DNA of 7,460 nt from Peptostreptococcaceae bacterium (GTDB taxonomy: Bacteria > Bacillota_A > Clostridia > Peptostreptococcales > Anaerovoracaceae), in contig JAENWH010000084.1 in NCBI GenBank assembly GCA_016650135.1, positions 1 to 7,460 of the forward strand, given 5' to 3'. Below the pieces are notes generated by a model that saw nothing but the letters and a program-made list of their open reading frames with translations, was not told the origin of the DNA and made no database searches. Each line of letters starts with the position of its first letter. Position 1 is the stretch's first letter. Positions 1 to 6,213 of the stretch are shown in pieces. Both the position numbers and the translations under genes were made by a program.

Positions 1-1479
1 TATCCTGGTGTTCAAGCATTGGATTGTATCGATTTGCAGATAAAGCAAGGGGAAATTCATGCTTTGTTGGGGCAAAATGGAGCTGGAAAATCTACTTTAA
101 TCCGTATGCTTTCTGGGGTAGAACGGCCTGACTCGGGTGCAATCGAGATGCATGGAGCAGCCTTAAATCTGAAAACTCCAATGGATTCCCAAAAAGCAGG
201 AATTTTTACTATTTTTCAAGAACTAAGTTTAGTCACTGAATTATCAGTAGCCGAAAACATTTTTCTCTCTGACCTTCCAACAAATTCTTTGGGTATTGTT
301 GATTGGAATACAGTAAAGGCTCGTGCCTCTGAAATTATGGATTGGATTGGTTTCCCTATCGATGTGGATCAAAGTGTGAAACACCTCAGTGTTGCACAGA
401 AACAAGGGGTAGAGTTAGCAAAAGCATTACATCACAATGCTGAAGTAATATTGCTTGATGAACCATCTGCGGCCCTTCCTCAACCAGATGTGAAACGGTT
501 ATTTGAAATTCTTCAAAATTTAAAAGAAGCTGGATTGGCAATTGTTTACATATCCCATCGTCTTGAAGAGGTTCAAGAACTATGTGATTTTGCTACGGTA
601 CTTAGAGATGGTAAGAAGGTAGAATCATATAATATTTTAGATACCGATACCTCCGAATTGGTTCGGGCTATGGTTGGAAGAAATGTCACATCCTCGTTAC
701 TTGGAGAAGCTTTAGCTGGTGTGGGACGACCTCGTATTGGAAATGGGAATAAAGGAAAAGTTGTAATGTCTGTGGATTGCATTTCTGATGGAACCTTTAT
801 TCATGATGTGAGTTTTGATCTCCACGCAGGAGAAGTTTTGGGTATTACTGGCCTTCTCGGGAATGGGCAGCCAGAGTTAGCTGGGTGTCTTTTCGGAGAT
901 CGACGTCTCTCATCCGGATCAATAATAATTTTAGACAAGAAAATTAAACGAAGTTCCCCAAAAGCTATTATTGACGCAGGTGTTGGATTTCTTCCAGAAG
1001 AAAGAAAAACTCAAGGTCTCATCTTGGGAATGTCTATAGAACATAACATGACTCTGGCTAGTCAACGACAATTCAGCAAAGGCTCAATTATTGATCAAAG
1101 AAAAGAGAAAATTGTTGTTGGTAAGATGATGAAATCTCTAAGAATTAAAGCCACTGGTCCATCCCAAATTGTTGGTACACTTAGTGGAGGTAATCAACAA
1201 AAAGTTGTTCTAGCAAAATGGTTGATTAGTAAAAGTAAAATTTTAGTATTTTCAGAACCTACACGAGGTATTGACGTTGGAACGAAGGAAGAAATATATC
1301 AATTAATAAGAAGCTTTGCCTCTGAGGGTGGGGCAGCTATCGTTATTAGCTCTGAAATACCTGAAGCTATTATGTGTGATAAGGTGTTTGTTATGTCAAA
1401 AGGTACGTTTGTAGGTAATCTAGAATTCCATGAGATAGATGTTCATGGAGACGCGATATTGAAATATTGTTGTAATTGA
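1..1479 (+). CDS. Sugar-type ABC importer ATPase subunit (RbsA/MglA family), 5' end cut by window
   Basis: Cytoplasmic ATP-hydrolysing subunit of a carbohydrate-type ABC importer, with two ATPase domains in one chain as in RbsA/MglA. The frame is open from base 1: the codons before the TTG at 19 read YPGVQA, the usual aromatic A-loop region, so that TTG is internal and the real start lies upstream. Domain 1 has Walker A GQNGAGKST (bases 70-96), a family-type signature LSVAQ, Walker B ILLDEP near 448-465 and the SHR H-loop. Domain 2 has the expected degenerate Walker A (GLLGNGQPE, about 850-876) and signature LSGGNQQ (1180-1200). Its Walker B reads VFSEPTRGID, with Ser (codon 1252-1254) where Asp is normal. 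The permease gene follows after 10 bp, so the two are almost certainly co-transcribed. No substrate-binding protein is visible; it may lie upstream. Substrate cannot be told from sequence. Confidence 0.96.
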   Translation, partial: YPGVQALDCIDLQIKQGEIHALLGQNGAGKSTLIRMLSGVERPDSGAIEMHGAALNLKTPMDSQKAGIFTIFQELSLVTELSVAENIFLSDLPTNSLGIVDWNTVKARASEIMDWIGFPIDVDQSVKHLSVAQKQGVELAKALHHNAEVILLDEPSAALPQPDVKRLFEILQNLKEAGLAIVYISHRLEEVQELCDFATVLRDGKKVESYNILDTDTSELVRAMVGRNVTSSLLGEALAGVGRPRIGNGNKGKVVMSVDCISDGTFIHDVSFDLHAGEVLGITGLLGNGQPELAGCLFGDRRLSSGSIIILDKKIKRSSPKAIIDAGVGFLPEERKTQGLILGMSIEHNMTLASQRQFSKGSIIDQRKEKIVVGKMMKSLRIKATGPSQIVGTLSGGNQQKVVLAKWLISKSKILVFSEPTRGIDVGTKEEIYQLIRSFASEGGAAIVISSEIPEAIMCDKVFVMSKGTFVGNLEFHEIDVHGDAILKYCCN

Positions 1480-1489
1480 GGAGTGATGT

Positions 1490-2518
1490 ATGAATGTTAA
1501 GGTGAGTACAAAAATGGCAGAATCTAAATCTGCGCTTGCAGTAAAACTTTTAAAGAGTTTTCTCTCAAACTATTTATTTATTGTATTGATAGGGATAGTC
1601 GTGCTTGGAAGTATCCTATCACCATATTTCTTGACAAGTAGGAATATTGGGAATGTATTAACATTCGCAGCAGTAGTATCCATAATTGCCGTGGGACAAT
1701 TCTTTGTTATTGTTACCGGAGGGATTGATCTTTCTGTTGGATCAATGGTTGCTCTTTCTACAGTCATTGCTGCGGTTAGTATGAAGAGTGGAGCGTCTCC
1801 TTTCATGTCCTCTATTTTTGCTTTATTAATAACAAGTGGTTTCGGGGGATTATCTGGATTACTTGTTATCAAAGCAAAAATTGCTCCTTTTATTGCCACT
1901 TTAGCTATGATGAGTATTGTTCGCGGAGTTTCTTATCTTGTTCAGATAAGCTCTCTTATTTCTATTAGGAATGAAGGGTTCATATCATTTTTTGCAGGAA
2001 AGACGTTAGGTGTTTCTCATCCGGTTATCATATTTGTATTCTTAATGTTGGTTTCTGCTTTTGTTATGAAGTATACAACTTATGGGAGACGTCTTTATGC
2101 TATTGGAGGCAATGCAGAAGCAGCCCGTCTTTCAGGATTATCGGTTGATAATACGATTTTTTCGGTATATTTGCTCAATGGTTTTTTGGCAGGGTTAGCC
2201 GGTCTAATTCTTGCTGCCCAGCTTACGCAAGGAAGTTCTTTACTTGCAACAGGCTACGAACTGGATGCAATAGCAGCTGTTGTTGTAGGGGGGGCGTCTC
2301 TTTCTGGAGGGTCTGGAAATCCGATTAAAGCTGTAGCAGGAGGTCTCGTCATCGCAATATTAGGTAATATTATGAATCTTATGACTATTCCGTCAGAACC
2401 ACAACAAGTAGTAAAAGGTGGGTTGATTATAATTGCAGTAATATTTATTGGTGGCGAATTTAAGCAAAATGTTCAAAAAAAGCGTAAAATGAAATCTGAC
2501 AATAAATATTCAGCATAA
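1490..2518 (+). CDS. Sugar-type ABC importer permease (RbsC family)
   Basis: Inner-membrane channel subunit that works with the ATPase encoded just upstream. At 342 residues it is a normal length for the RbsC/BPD_transp_2 family. It is very hydrophobic, with many membrane segments. Family landmarks visible: GGIDLSVGSMVAL around residue 77, PFIATLAMMSIVRG in the middle, a cytoplasmic TTYGRRLYAIGGNAEAARLSGL-like loop that normally contacts the ATPase, and GYELDAIAAVVVGGASLSGG late in the chain. It ends in a Lys/Arg-rich cytoplasmic tail. The ATG at 1490 is chosen because GAGGAG (1478-1483) sits 6 bp upstream; the ATG at 1486 is in another frame and stops after four codons. The ribosome binding site overlaps the stop of the ATPase gene, which suggests coupling. 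Ligand unknown: family members carry ribose, galactose, xylose, autoinducer-2 and other small polar compounds. Confidence 0.96.
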   Translation: MNVKVSTKMAESKSALAVKLLKSFLSNYLFIVLIGIVVLGSILSPYFLTSRNIGNVLTFAAVVSIIAVGQFFVIVTGGIDLSVGSMVALSTVIAAVSMKSGASPFMSSIFALLITSGFGGLSGLLVIKAKIAPFIATLAMMSIVRGVSYLVQISSLISIRNEGFISFFAGKTLGVSHPVIIFVFLMLVSAFVMKYTTYGRRLYAIGGNAEAARLSGLSVDNTIFSVYLLNGFLAGLAGLILAAQLTQGSSLLATGYELDAIAAVVVGGASLSGGSGNPIKAVAGGLVIAILGNIMNLMTIPSEPQQVVKGGLIIIAVIFIGGEFKQNVQKKRKMKSDNKYSA

Positions 2519-2598
2519 GTTGAAAAAATAACACCTTTCAGGTGAATATTACTCAATTATATAAAAGGTAAACCGCTGAAGCATTGTTGAAATTGCAT

Positions 2599-2604
2599 TA
2601 TAAT
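2599..2604 (+). promoter_or_regulatory. Probable sigma-70-type -10 box for the two-component operon
   Basis: A perfect TATAAT lies in the 158-bp gap between the permease and the response regulator. A 17-bp spacer leads back to a poor -35 (CTGAAG at 2576-2581, three of six matches to TTGACA). Transcription would start near 2611, giving a leader of about 66 nt. It suggests that regulator and kinase can be made independently of the transporter operon. The rest of the gap shows only weak short inverted repeats, and no strong terminator follows the permease, so read-through is also possible. Confidence 0.45.
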
Positions 2605-2676
2605 GTAGAGAAGTGAATCAAGGTTATAGCGTAAACTATTCCATAATTCGTTACATTATCAAGTATAGGAGACAGC

Positions 2677-4062
2677 ATGATGGGCAGTTTTTCATCACAA
2701 CCGGTCAAAAGAGCACGGATTCTCATTGTTGATGATGAGGAACAGATGTGTATCTCACTTAAAACCTTATTGGAAAACGAAGGTTTTGTTGTAGATATAG
2801 CGTTTAGTGTCCGTCAAGCTTTTTCATTAATTGCAAATCGATCTTATCAGTTGATTATTAGCGACATTCGAATGCCAGAAATGGGAGGGCTCTCATTTCT
2901 GGCTAGAATGGGTAGTAAAATACCCATGATAATGATTACAGCGCATGCTTCATTAATAACAGCCCGTCGTGCTTTTAAACTTGGAGCTTCCGATTATCTG
3001 GCAAAACCATTCAAATTTGATGAATTGCTTGTGGTTGTAAATCAGTTTATTAAGCAAGATCCTGTCAAAAGTGGTAATCCAGAATTTCTCTATTATATTA
3101 ATTCCAAAAATCAAGAATACCTGCGGGTTTTAGAACTTGCACAAAAATTCAGTACTACGGATCTTCCAATTTTAATTACTGGGGAGAGTGGAACTGGAAA
3201 AGAGGTTATTACTGATTATATTTACCAGTTCAATAAGGACGTTGTTAAGCCTGAAGCCTTTGTTAAAATCAATTGTGCAGCCATTCCCATTGATTTATTG
3301 GAGAGTGAATTGTTCGGATACGAAAAGGGTGCATTTTCTGGAGCTACCTCTTCTCGTTCTGGTAAAATAGAGGAAGCTCACAATGGAATTTTATTACTCG
3401 ACGAAATTGGAGACATGCCATTGGTCTTACAAGCTAAAATCCTTAGAGTCGTACAGGATTTGAAAGTATATCATGTTGGGTCGAATAAGGCGATTGCAGT
3501 CAATGCTCGGATAATTGCAGCCAGTAACCAAGATTTGAATGAACTTGTGCAAGAAGGTAAGTTTCGGCTTGATTTATATTATAGATTAAAAGGTGTACAT
3601 CTTCATTTACCGGCCTTGCGTGATCGAAGGGAAGATATCCCCTGTCTAACAAATTATTTTCTTGAGAAATATGCTAAGAAGTATCAAAAGCCAATAATGG
3701 GAGTTTCTCCTGGGGTTGAGAAATTATTTATGTCCTATAATTGGCCTGGAAATATTCGTGAATTGAAGTATTGTATTGAACGGTCAGTGGTCGTATGTGA
3801 CGAGACAAAACTATTGGTATCCGATTTACCTGATAATATTACTATTGATGAGAGTAGGACGAGTTTTGCGAACGAAACTTTTAGCGAATTTCAACCCAAT
3901 GCATTGGATGCGTATCGAAATGAGTACATGAGAAAAATAATATTACAGATGCTTGAAAAGACAAATGGTAATAAACAGGAAGCTGCAAAATTACTAAACA
4001 TCAGTAGGCAGACGTTGTATAATCGTATGAAAGAATTGGATATACAAAATGAATACCGATAA
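2677..4062 (+). CDS. Sigma-54-dependent response regulator (NtrC/AtoC type)
   Basis: Cytoplasmic DNA-binding activator, 461 residues, with the full three-domain plan. Receiver domain (about 13-125): acidic pocket D19/D20, phospho-acceptor D63 in ISDIRMPE, T88 and K110. AAA+ sigma-54 interaction domain (about 140-375): Walker A GESGTGKE 169-176, sigma-54 contact loop GAFSGA 218-223 (a Ser for Thr variant of GAFTGA), Walker B LLLDEIGD 239-246, arginine-finger region FRLDLYYRL 296-304 and sensor II WPGNIREL 356-363. Fis-type helix-turn-helix at about 430-455 (EAAKLLNISRQTLYNRMKEL). The ATG at 2677 has AGGAG (2667-2671) 5 bp upstream; an adjacent ATG at 2680 is a minor alternative. It overlaps the kinase gene by 14 bp, so the kinase is its likely partner. 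The sigma-54 promoter before the glycyl radical enzyme is the obvious target; that link is inferred. Confidence 0.96.
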   Translation: MMGSFSSQPVKRARILIVDDEEQMCISLKTLLENEGFVVDIAFSVRQAFSLIANRSYQLIISDIRMPEMGGLSFLARMGSKIPMIMITAHASLITARRAFKLGASDYLAKPFKFDELLVVVNQFIKQDPVKSGNPEFLYYINSKNQEYLRVLELAQKFSTTDLPILITGESGTGKEVITDYIYQFNKDVVKPEAFVKINCAAIPIDLLESELFGYEKGAFSGATSSRSGKIEEAHNGILLLDEIGDMPLVLQAKILRVVQDLKVYHVGSNKAIAVNARIIAASNQDLNELVQEGKFRLDLYYRLKGVHLHLPALRDRREDIPCLTNYFLEKYAKKYQKPIMGVSPGVEKLFMSYNWPGNIRELKYCIERSVVVCDETKLLVSDLPDNITIDESRTSFANETFSEFQPNALDAYRNEYMRKIILQMLEKTNGNKQEAAKLLNISRQTLYNRMKELDIQNEYR

Positions 4063-5875
4063 TAACCTGTCGGAAGAGATATGTGCGTTTGAATGTGTAG
4101 TTCTGAAGGATATGCCATTTTCATATTCCTTCTCTGTTGACAGTAATTCTATACACTCTTTGTTCTCAGATAATCCCCAGGTTTCCTTAGGACTGCTACG
4201 ATGTCTAGCAGGTTTTGAACATCCAATAGAAGGAAACATCATTCTAGGTGGTCGCAAATATCGAAGGTTAAATTCTAAAAAAGCTGTTCAATTGGGAATC
4301 GAGATTGTTGATACCAGTAATAAAACATTTTCCGATATGTCGGTACTAGAGAATATCTATTGTGAACGTAAGCATTCTGGATTAAGCCATGCACAATCGA
4401 GGGCTTTGGCTAAGCGGCAATTCATGGAATTAATTCACATAGTTGGAGTTAATATTGACCTTAAGCGGCAAATCAAAGAACTTGCGCCTGCAGAACGAAA
4501 ACTAATTGAACTATTTAGGAGTATTATTGCTAATCCCCGATTACTTTGTCTTGAGGAAGGTGTCCTAAGGGATATCGAAGATTATCTGTTTCCTGGAATT
4601 CGCAAACACCTTCGAGCAATATTACTTGATATGGTAAATAATGGTTTAACGTTGTTAATAGCCTCCAATGATATGAATGAAATCTCTACATATTCGAATC
4701 GAGTCAGTATTTTTAAGCAGAATGGGGAGGCTAGAACAATAAATGTTGCACAAGTTGATAAATACTATCTAATGCAAATAGCCTACGGGTTTATAACCAA
4801 TAAAACAGAATTAGCTCAAGATAATTTTGAATTGTTTTATTATCAACAACTTTACCAAGAAATTATTAATAGCTTAATTTTCCCGATAATAGCAACGGAT
4901 ACCCATCACAACATTATCATTCATAATCAGGAGATAAAGAAGGTATATTTTGATAATCAAGAGAATTTGATTGGTAAGAAGATTCAAGAAGTCTTGGGTT
5001 TATCAAAAAAAATCATTAGTGATATTGAAAAAGAATTATTATTTATACCTGAAACTCGTGTATTCAGATTGCCCGATATTTTTGAAAATACTAATATTTT
5101 TGTTTCTCCCATTATGGATAACATGGGGTCTTATATGGGGATGTTGTATGTTTTCAATAAAAACGGGAATAGTGAATCATTGTTCGGTTCATATCTTAAC
5201 AAAGCCAATGATATCAACTATGAGTATAAAATTAGTGAGCTGATACATGAAGTTAAGAATCCTTTGAATATCATGCTTAATTATTTAAGTCTCATTCAAA
5301 AAGAAAGTTCATTGCAAACTATTAAGAAAGAATCGGAATTTATTGCACGGGAAGTTTCCCGGATAAATCGATTATTGGAAAAACTAAATAATAAAAAGAT
5401 AGGTGAGGTATCAATAAAAACTAATAAAATATTCTATCAAGTGCTTATTAAAGATATCTATGAGTTTTTTGGGCCTACTATGAAAGAAAAGCATATTGAA
5501 TTGCATTACGAGTTGGACGGTTTATATTGTATTGGAGTTGATGATGATTCGTTACGACAAGTTTTCATTAATATCATCTTAAACGCGATTGAAGCTATGA
5601 CTTTGGGGGGGATGATAAAAATCACAGGGAAATGTATCAACGATGATGGAATTGATTATGTAGAAATAAAGGTAAATGATAATGCAGGTGGAATACTTCC
5701 AGCATGTCTTCCTTACATTTTCAATCCTTTTTACACCACTAAAATTAATCAAAATTCACATGGAATAGGGCTTTCTGTTACTCGAGAAATTGTTGAACGA
5801 TTAGGTGGAGCGATAGAGGTGGATAGTGAAGTGGGTGTTGGCAGCACGTTTACACTTACGCTCAAGCAGCAATAA
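4049..5875 (+). CDS. Cytoplasmic histidine kinase with an N-terminal degenerate ABC-ATPase-like domain and a PAS domain
   Basis: A 608-residue sensor kinase with no signal peptide or membrane segment. Residues about 30-245 follow one ATPase domain of the RbsA family with few or no gaps: IH 35-36, LAGFEHP..G 53-62, SVLENI 98-103, ELAPAERKLIEL 144-155, LLCLEE 165-170, NGL..LIAS 198-206. The catalytic sites are lost: Walker A is SDNPQVSLG (40-48, no Lys), Q-loop Gln is missing, LSVAQ is LAPAE, the Walker B Asp is Glu169, and the H-loop His is Asn207. A PAS-like domain follows (about 270-370). Then come the kinase H-box HEVKNPLN with His400, N-box around Asn512, G1 DNAGGI 544-549, F-box FNPFYTTK 558-565 and G2 GIGLSVTR 572-579, all intact, so the kinase itself should be active. 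The ATG at 4049 lies inside the regulator gene with only a weak GGA upstream, which suggests translational coupling. The ABC-like domain probably senses rather than hydrolyses ATP (inference). Confidence 0.94.
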   Translation: MNTDNNLSEEICAFECVVLKDMPFSYSFSVDSNSIHSLFSDNPQVSLGLLRCLAGFEHPIEGNIILGGRKYRRLNSKKAVQLGIEIVDTSNKTFSDMSVLENIYCERKHSGLSHAQSRALAKRQFMELIHIVGVNIDLKRQIKELAPAERKLIELFRSIIANPRLLCLEEGVLRDIEDYLFPGIRKHLRAILLDMVNNGLTLLIASNDMNEISTYSNRVSIFKQNGEARTINVAQVDKYYLMQIAYGFITNKTELAQDNFELFYYQQLYQEIINSLIFPIIATDTHHNIIIHNQEIKKVYFDNQENLIGKKIQEVLGLSKKIISDIEKELLFIPETRVFRLPDIFENTNIFVSPIMDNMGSYMGMLYVFNKNGNSESLFGSYLNKANDINYEYKISELIHEVKNPLNIMLNYLSLIQKESSLQTIKKESEFIAREVSRINRLLEKLNNKKIGEVSIKTNKIFYQVLIKDIYEFFGPTMKEKHIELHYELDGLYCIGVDDDSLRQVFINIILNAIEAMTLGGMIKITGKCINDDGIDYVEIKVNDNAGGILPACLPYIFNPFYTTKINQNSHGIGLSVTREIVERLGGAIEVDSEVGVGSTFTLTLKQQ

Positions 5876-5889
5876 TCATTTTTCATTAT

Positions 5890-5911
5890 TATGTAAAAAA
5901 GTTTTTACATA
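5890..5911. repeat. 22-bp A/T-rich inverted repeat, 10-bp arms
   Basis: TATGTAAAAA and TTTTTACATA flank a central AG, giving perfect 10-bp arms 14 bp after the kinase stop codon. It lies about 243-264 bp upstream of the -24 element. It may be a binding site for a dimeric regulator, possibly the Fis-type activator, or part of a weak end-of-operon hairpin. The two-base centre and lack of a U-run directly after make a classic terminator less likely. Confidence 0.5.
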
Positions 5912-5951
5912 TGCCTATCTCTTTGGTTGTTTTAATTAAATGAACGACCCT

Positions 5952-5977
5952 GCCACAAGCAACGGGGTATCAACCCC
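5952..5977. repeat. Diverged direct repeat, copy 1, with GGGG-N6-CCCC core
   Basis: This 26-bp segment matches 6101-6126 at 20 of 26 positions without gaps, 149 bp apart. Shared core: GCC, AAG, ACGGGG, AT, ACCCC. In this copy GGGGT/ACCCC (5964-5968 and 5973-5977) can form a hairpin. The same G run can instead pair with ACCCTG (5947-5952), so two folds compete. It may be a regulator site or a decayed dispersed repeat. Confidence 0.55.
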
Positions 5978-6016
5978 AAACCAAGTAAATACTCTTCGCA
6001 AATATTTTGATGGAAA

Positions 6017-6028
6017 TACCATATGGTA
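6017..6028. repeat. 12-bp perfect palindrome TACCATATGGTA
   Basis: A fully symmetrical 12-mer about 126-137 bp upstream of the -24 box. This is the distance at which NtrC-type activators usually bind. It is a candidate half or whole upstream activator site; no second identical copy is seen nearby, so the assignment is weak. Confidence 0.35.
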
Positions 6029-6100
6029 CAACAGAAGTGTTTTGTAATGGCTTTTGTATATATGCTCGTCCATCTCCCCAGTATCCCACATCATCTTTTC

Positions 6101-6126
6101 GCCCCAAGGGACGGGGAATTTACCCC
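6101..6126. repeat. Diverged direct repeat, copy 2, merging into a C9 run
   Basis: Second copy of the 26-bp repeat (20 of 26 identical to 5952-5977). Its GGGG-N6-CCCC core runs into nine consecutive C residues (6123-6131). It ends about 28 bp before the -24 element, close enough to affect promoter geometry or closed-complex stability. Confidence 0.55.
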
Positions 6127-6151
6127 CCCCCTTAGATTAAAAAAAAATTTC

Positions 6152-6169
6152 TTGGCATGAAAAGTGCAA
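6152..6169 (+). promoter_or_regulatory. Sigma-54 (-24/-12) promoter for the glycyl radical enzyme gene
   Basis: TTGGCATG-AAAA-GTGCA matches the consensus YTGGCACG-N4-TTGCW at all but two positions (T for C in CACG, G for the first T of TTGC). The invariant GG (6154-6155) and GC (6166-6167) are separated by exactly 10 bp, as sigma-54 requires. Transcription should start near 6179, leaving a leader of about 35 nt before the ATG. A nine-A tract (6139-6147) just upstream may give intrinsic bending. The adjacent NtrC-type regulator gene supports the call. Confidence 0.85.
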
Positions 6170-6202
6170 GTGAATATGTAGAGTTTTGATAAAATTATTT
6201 AT

Positions 6203-6208
6203 GGAGGT
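6203..6208 (+). promoter_or_regulatory. Strong ribosome binding site of the glycyl radical enzyme gene
   Basis: GGAGGT, close to a full anti-16S match, 5 bp before the ATG at 6214. It fixes the start of the enzyme gene and suggests high expression once the promoter is on. The ATG at 6201 overlapping it is out of frame with the enzyme. Confidence 0.85.
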
Positions 6209-6213
6209 ACAAC

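Larger units (their letters stand above)
5876..6213. other. 338-bp regulatory intergenic region upstream of the glycyl radical enzyme gene
   Basis: No convincing gene is seen. The stretch holds an A/T-rich 22-bp palindrome just after the kinase stop, a 12-bp perfect palindrome, a diverged 26-bp direct repeat of GC-richer sequence unlike the surrounding DNA, runs of nine C and nine A, a -24/-12 sigma-54 promoter, and the ribosome binding site of the next gene. The length and order (inverted repeats far upstream, A-tract, -24/-12, short leader) fit a sigma-54 control region with remote activator sites. The GC-rich repeats could instead be leftovers of a mobile or dispersed repeat. Confidence 0.7.

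Noticed and set aside
1570..1899. 109-codon minus-strand open frame inside the permease gene
   Set aside because: Lies wholly opposite a clear membrane protein gene, and no recognisable family features.
2532..2544. CACCT-TTC-AGGTG hairpin after the permease stop as a terminator
   Set aside because: Only a 5-bp stem with a 3-base loop and no T run downstream; too weak to call.
2626..2659. Short inverted repeats ATAG/CTAT and ATAAT/ATTAT in the leader of the regulator gene
   Set aside because: Arms of 4-5 A/T-rich bases are expected by chance in such DNA.
3891..4257. Two minus-strand open frames across the regulator/kinase junction
   Set aside because: Both are opposite well-supported coding sequence and overlap each other in different frames; no domain features.
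4971..5243. 90-codon plus-strand open frame inside the kinase gene
   Set aside because: Out-of-frame shadow of the PAS region of the kinase, without its own start signal.
5968..5980. TATCAA-N4 as an IHF-like site
   Set aside because: Only the first half matches the IHF consensus; the TTR half is missing.
5940..6047. 35-codon open frame starting ATGAACGACCCT in the gap
   Set aside because: No ribosome binding site, no recognisable domain, and it overlaps the diverged repeat and a palindrome; more likely non-coding.
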